This document shows, one piece after another, positions 63,201 to 64,000 of a DNA stretch of 64,000 bases (positions are counted from its first letter, which is position 1; each line of letters starts with the position of its first letter). The DNA comes from Saprospiraceae bacterium. GTDB lineage: Bacteria; Bacteroidota; Bacteroidia; Chitinophagales; Saprospiraceae. The DNA lies in the NCBI GenBank assembly GCA_013214355.1, contig JABSSL010000014.1, positions 57,296 to 121,295 of the forward strand, read 5' to 3'. The notes under the pieces are model-generated. The model was given only the letters and a program-made list of their open reading frames with translations. It was not told the DNA's origin and made no database searches. Position numbers and translations under genes: made by a program.

Positions 63201-63836
63201 GTCAAGGAAGAAATGAGTCGATATTTCCGAGAGCGAAACCGGGCCATCGTCCCGGAACCCCCCTTGAACTTGGTCGATGGGCAGGGCTATCTATCCTATT
63301 CTAAGGGAGGGGTAGTAATGAATGCGATTCGAGATCTATTAGGCGAAGAGGTATTGAATGAGGCCTTACGCTACCTCTTCGATCATCACGCCTTCCCTAA
63401 GCCTAAGGCGAGCATGGCGGATTTTGAAGCTCAACTCTTGGAACGTGCTACACCGGCGCAACAAGAACAGCTGAAGGACTGGCTTGCTCGCATTACAATC
63501 TATGATACGAAGATCTTGTCTTCTTCCTTTACCGAGTTAAGTAGTGGAGGGTATGAAGTGTTGCTAGAGGTGGAAGCACACAAAAGTGAGGTAAAAAATG
63601 GGGTTTTGGAAGAGGTGCCTATGCAGGAAATGGTCAACATAGGATTATTCCAGCAGCATCCTGATAACCTAGTACGCTTTTCCAAGGAGGATCACTACGC
63701 GAAATATCTGATCAAAAGCGGTGTGCAGGAGATCCGTTGCCAAGTGGATCATTTACCTAAATATGTTTCATTGGATCCTTATTTACATCTGCTGGATAAA
63801 AATATCTACGATAATACGATGCCTTTGAAGAAATAA
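60237..63836 (+). CDS. ABC-2-type permease fused to an M1 metallopeptidase
   Basis: 1199 aa. Residues 1-590 hold about 12 hydrophobic helices in two blocks, separated by a soluble stretch near 265-310 and 325-345 (SYRQPLLSITQ, ... LLWGGW). The C-terminal 580 residues, on the outer side, read as an M1-type peptidase: HWPMGGYAAPGIIGLVED in place of a GAMEN-like exopeptidase loop and His941-Glu942-x-x-His945 (HEVAHQWFGHQ), with Glu965 as third zinc ligand after 19 residues. Both catalytic residues are intact. Such fusions are known in Bacteroidota; the natural substrate is not. Confidence 0.9.
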   Translation: MFSRLLLFEWRFHSRHISFLVFALAFLAFGFALSGNAFGEPNLYYNSTYNLHKIVGLFSLVAIFFIMIQTSRVVLRDQTHRMAPLIFTTPVLKRTYLTTRFFGLFFSGLVLFAFAILGLWMGALIRSGSEDQIGSLSAINYLWPYLVLGLPNIFLASALLFLIASLTRSTLLTYVGGILLYCLYWFGAIYFNSPMIAGSTPATPEGMALAALIDPFGLSAFFEQTQFWEVVEKNEALIRMRGLFLLNRLIWILAGGIVLLLTYRLFSFRKEGRRAKAGGDAIPVHQEEGLVSYRQPLLSITQQTSWPVLKSSLRLEWKLLWGGWPIRLAMLLWVGVILSEILSRIYGGSEYGSTLYPTTDLMIWLIEEPYQLFSRILVIFFAGEIMARERLIRWKDMVDSTPIQDWVSYLSKLLALITLPMIMLLSAFLVAVLCQLIKGFYAFELAQYLMQFYLLGLPLVFFSVLILFIQSLVSNKYVGMFIGLALTIVFLTGLSARFGLAHPMTRLGVFPEVLYNNMNGIDRQLGAFHWFALYWTSLMALFIYFSWKGWKRGQRNSFIQQVRTNFRQPYSSSWRTTTLLTLLFLSLCGGLYYQMNVLNTRTSREASLDRRAAYELKYKPMDEWPDLRVAAMKSKVDIYPKQGSFKIEHKFALTNRGDAPILKQWFTAPRWLEVERLEIDQAELIDYDPLHRVYQFILNQPVQPGDTINMTYNIKYQPRGVRFARSIRERSVVENGTNIMSIGIVPRFGYQSDIEIRDNEERLKRGLPPLEIIEASDMHAGMADEDRATYNKFDFETIISTDSPQKAVAPGNLIDSWEEDSRAYFHYKSQAPINHFYSYISANYQLLQRQVDSVMLSVFYDEGQAYNVDLIVEVMEQTLAYCQDAFGAYKMDELRLLEIPGHWPMGGYAAPGIIGLVEDRAFLTDLRDTTAFDVVTKRVAHEVAHQWFGHQLTPYTGAGGSFLVESTAKYLECVIQEQRQGKHQLRTLVKEEMSRYFRERNRAIVPEPPLNLVDGQGYLSYSKGGVVMNAIRDLLGEEVLNEALRYLFDHHAFPKPKASMADFEAQLLERATPAQQEQLKDWLARITIYDTKILSSSFTELSSGGYEVLLEVEAHKSEVKNGVLEEVPMQEMVNIGLFQQHPDNLVRFSKEDHYAKYLIKSGVQEIRCQVDHLPKYVSLDPYLHLLDKNIYDNTMPLKK

Positions 63837-63837
63837 T

Positions 63838-63853
63838 GAGCCAAGGCTCTTTT
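63838..63853 (+). terminator. Weak terminator after the ABC permease gene
   Basis: GAGCCAAGGCTC followed by TTTT, a 4-bp stem with a 4-nt loop, starting just after the stop codon. Too small to be sure of. Confidence 0.3.
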
Positions 63854-63921
63854 GGGGAAGAACTACAGGCGTGGCAATGGATTTATATTTCGTACTTCAC
63901 AGCCTACGGTTTATACACAAA

Positions 63922-64000
63922 TCATGGGTCCTTAATTAAATCCTGAAGGGTACAAAAATCTTTGAAGCGTTTCAACCCTCGATCCATGGTAATTGGTCCT
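63922..64000 (-). CDS. C-terminal part of a minus-strand gene, VapC/PIN-like
   Basis: The frame enters from the right edge and stops at a TGA at 63922. The visible end reads GPITMDRGLKRFKDFC and LQDLIKDP. An Asp-Arg-Gly followed by Arg-Phe a few residues on resembles the last catalytic segment of PIN-domain toxins. Only 25 residues are available, so this is a weak call. A second frame here is also open for 22 codons. Confidence 0.3.
   Translation of the reverse strand, partial: GPITMDRGLKRFKDFCTLQDLIKDP

Overview
The window looks like a chromosomal segment of a free-living, probably marine member of the Bacteroidota, most likely a Lewinella/Saprospiria-type organism (inference from gene content, not from a marker tree). 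Pointers are a subtilase with a C-terminal type IX secretion sorting domain, a SusC/SusD pair, many lipoproteins, FG-GAP/ASPIC proteins, a HisKA_2 kinase with a TPR sensor, a LytTR two-component pair, a DUF1800/DUF1501 pair, the lack of obvious Shine-Dalgarno sites, and TAnnTTTG-like promoters. There is no rRNA operon, no CRISPR array, no prophage and no complete insertion sequence; one tRNA gene is present.

Layout. 0-8.4 kb: MscS-type channel, secreted subtilase, then a group of amide hydrolases (acetamidase/formamidase lipoprotein, amidase-signature enzyme) and a DsrE-like protein. 8.7-14.7 kb: TPR histidine kinase plus LuxR-type response regulator, an Omp85-like barrel and an unusual DUF547-barrel fusion. 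15-21 kb: small membrane protein, Crp/Fnr-type regulator, DUF1501 and DUF1800 exported proteins, fatty acid hydroxylase/sterol desaturase. 21-29 kb: branched-chain aminotransferase, MocR-type regulator, Fe-S protein, lipoproteins, alditol-oxidase-like flavoprotein and tRNA(CAT). 29-33.4 kb: envelope proteins of unknown role. 34-48.6 kb: a nutrient-uptake-like locus made of a broken susC, an intact susD and two mirror-image pairs of FG-GAP/VCBS proteins converging on one strong hairpin. 48.7-57 kb: alpha/beta hydrolase, queuosine-mannosyltransferase-like enzyme, SpoIIE-type phosphatase, cation-chloride-cotransporter-like permease and aspS. 57-64 kb: LytS/LytTR two-component system diverging from an ABC exporter whose permease is fused to an M1 peptidase.

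The most unusual material is partly non-coding: a family of short palindromes (one splitting a duplicated tRNA tail), two inverted-repeat elements of 160-200 bp, a 42-nt hairpin array in front of susC, and a small minus-strand unit with its own terminator. Among coding regions, the susC gene carries a nonsense codon plus a frameshift, and the SusD-linked FG-GAP genes form a tail-to-tail duplicated locus. All family calls come from reading motifs; no database search was run.
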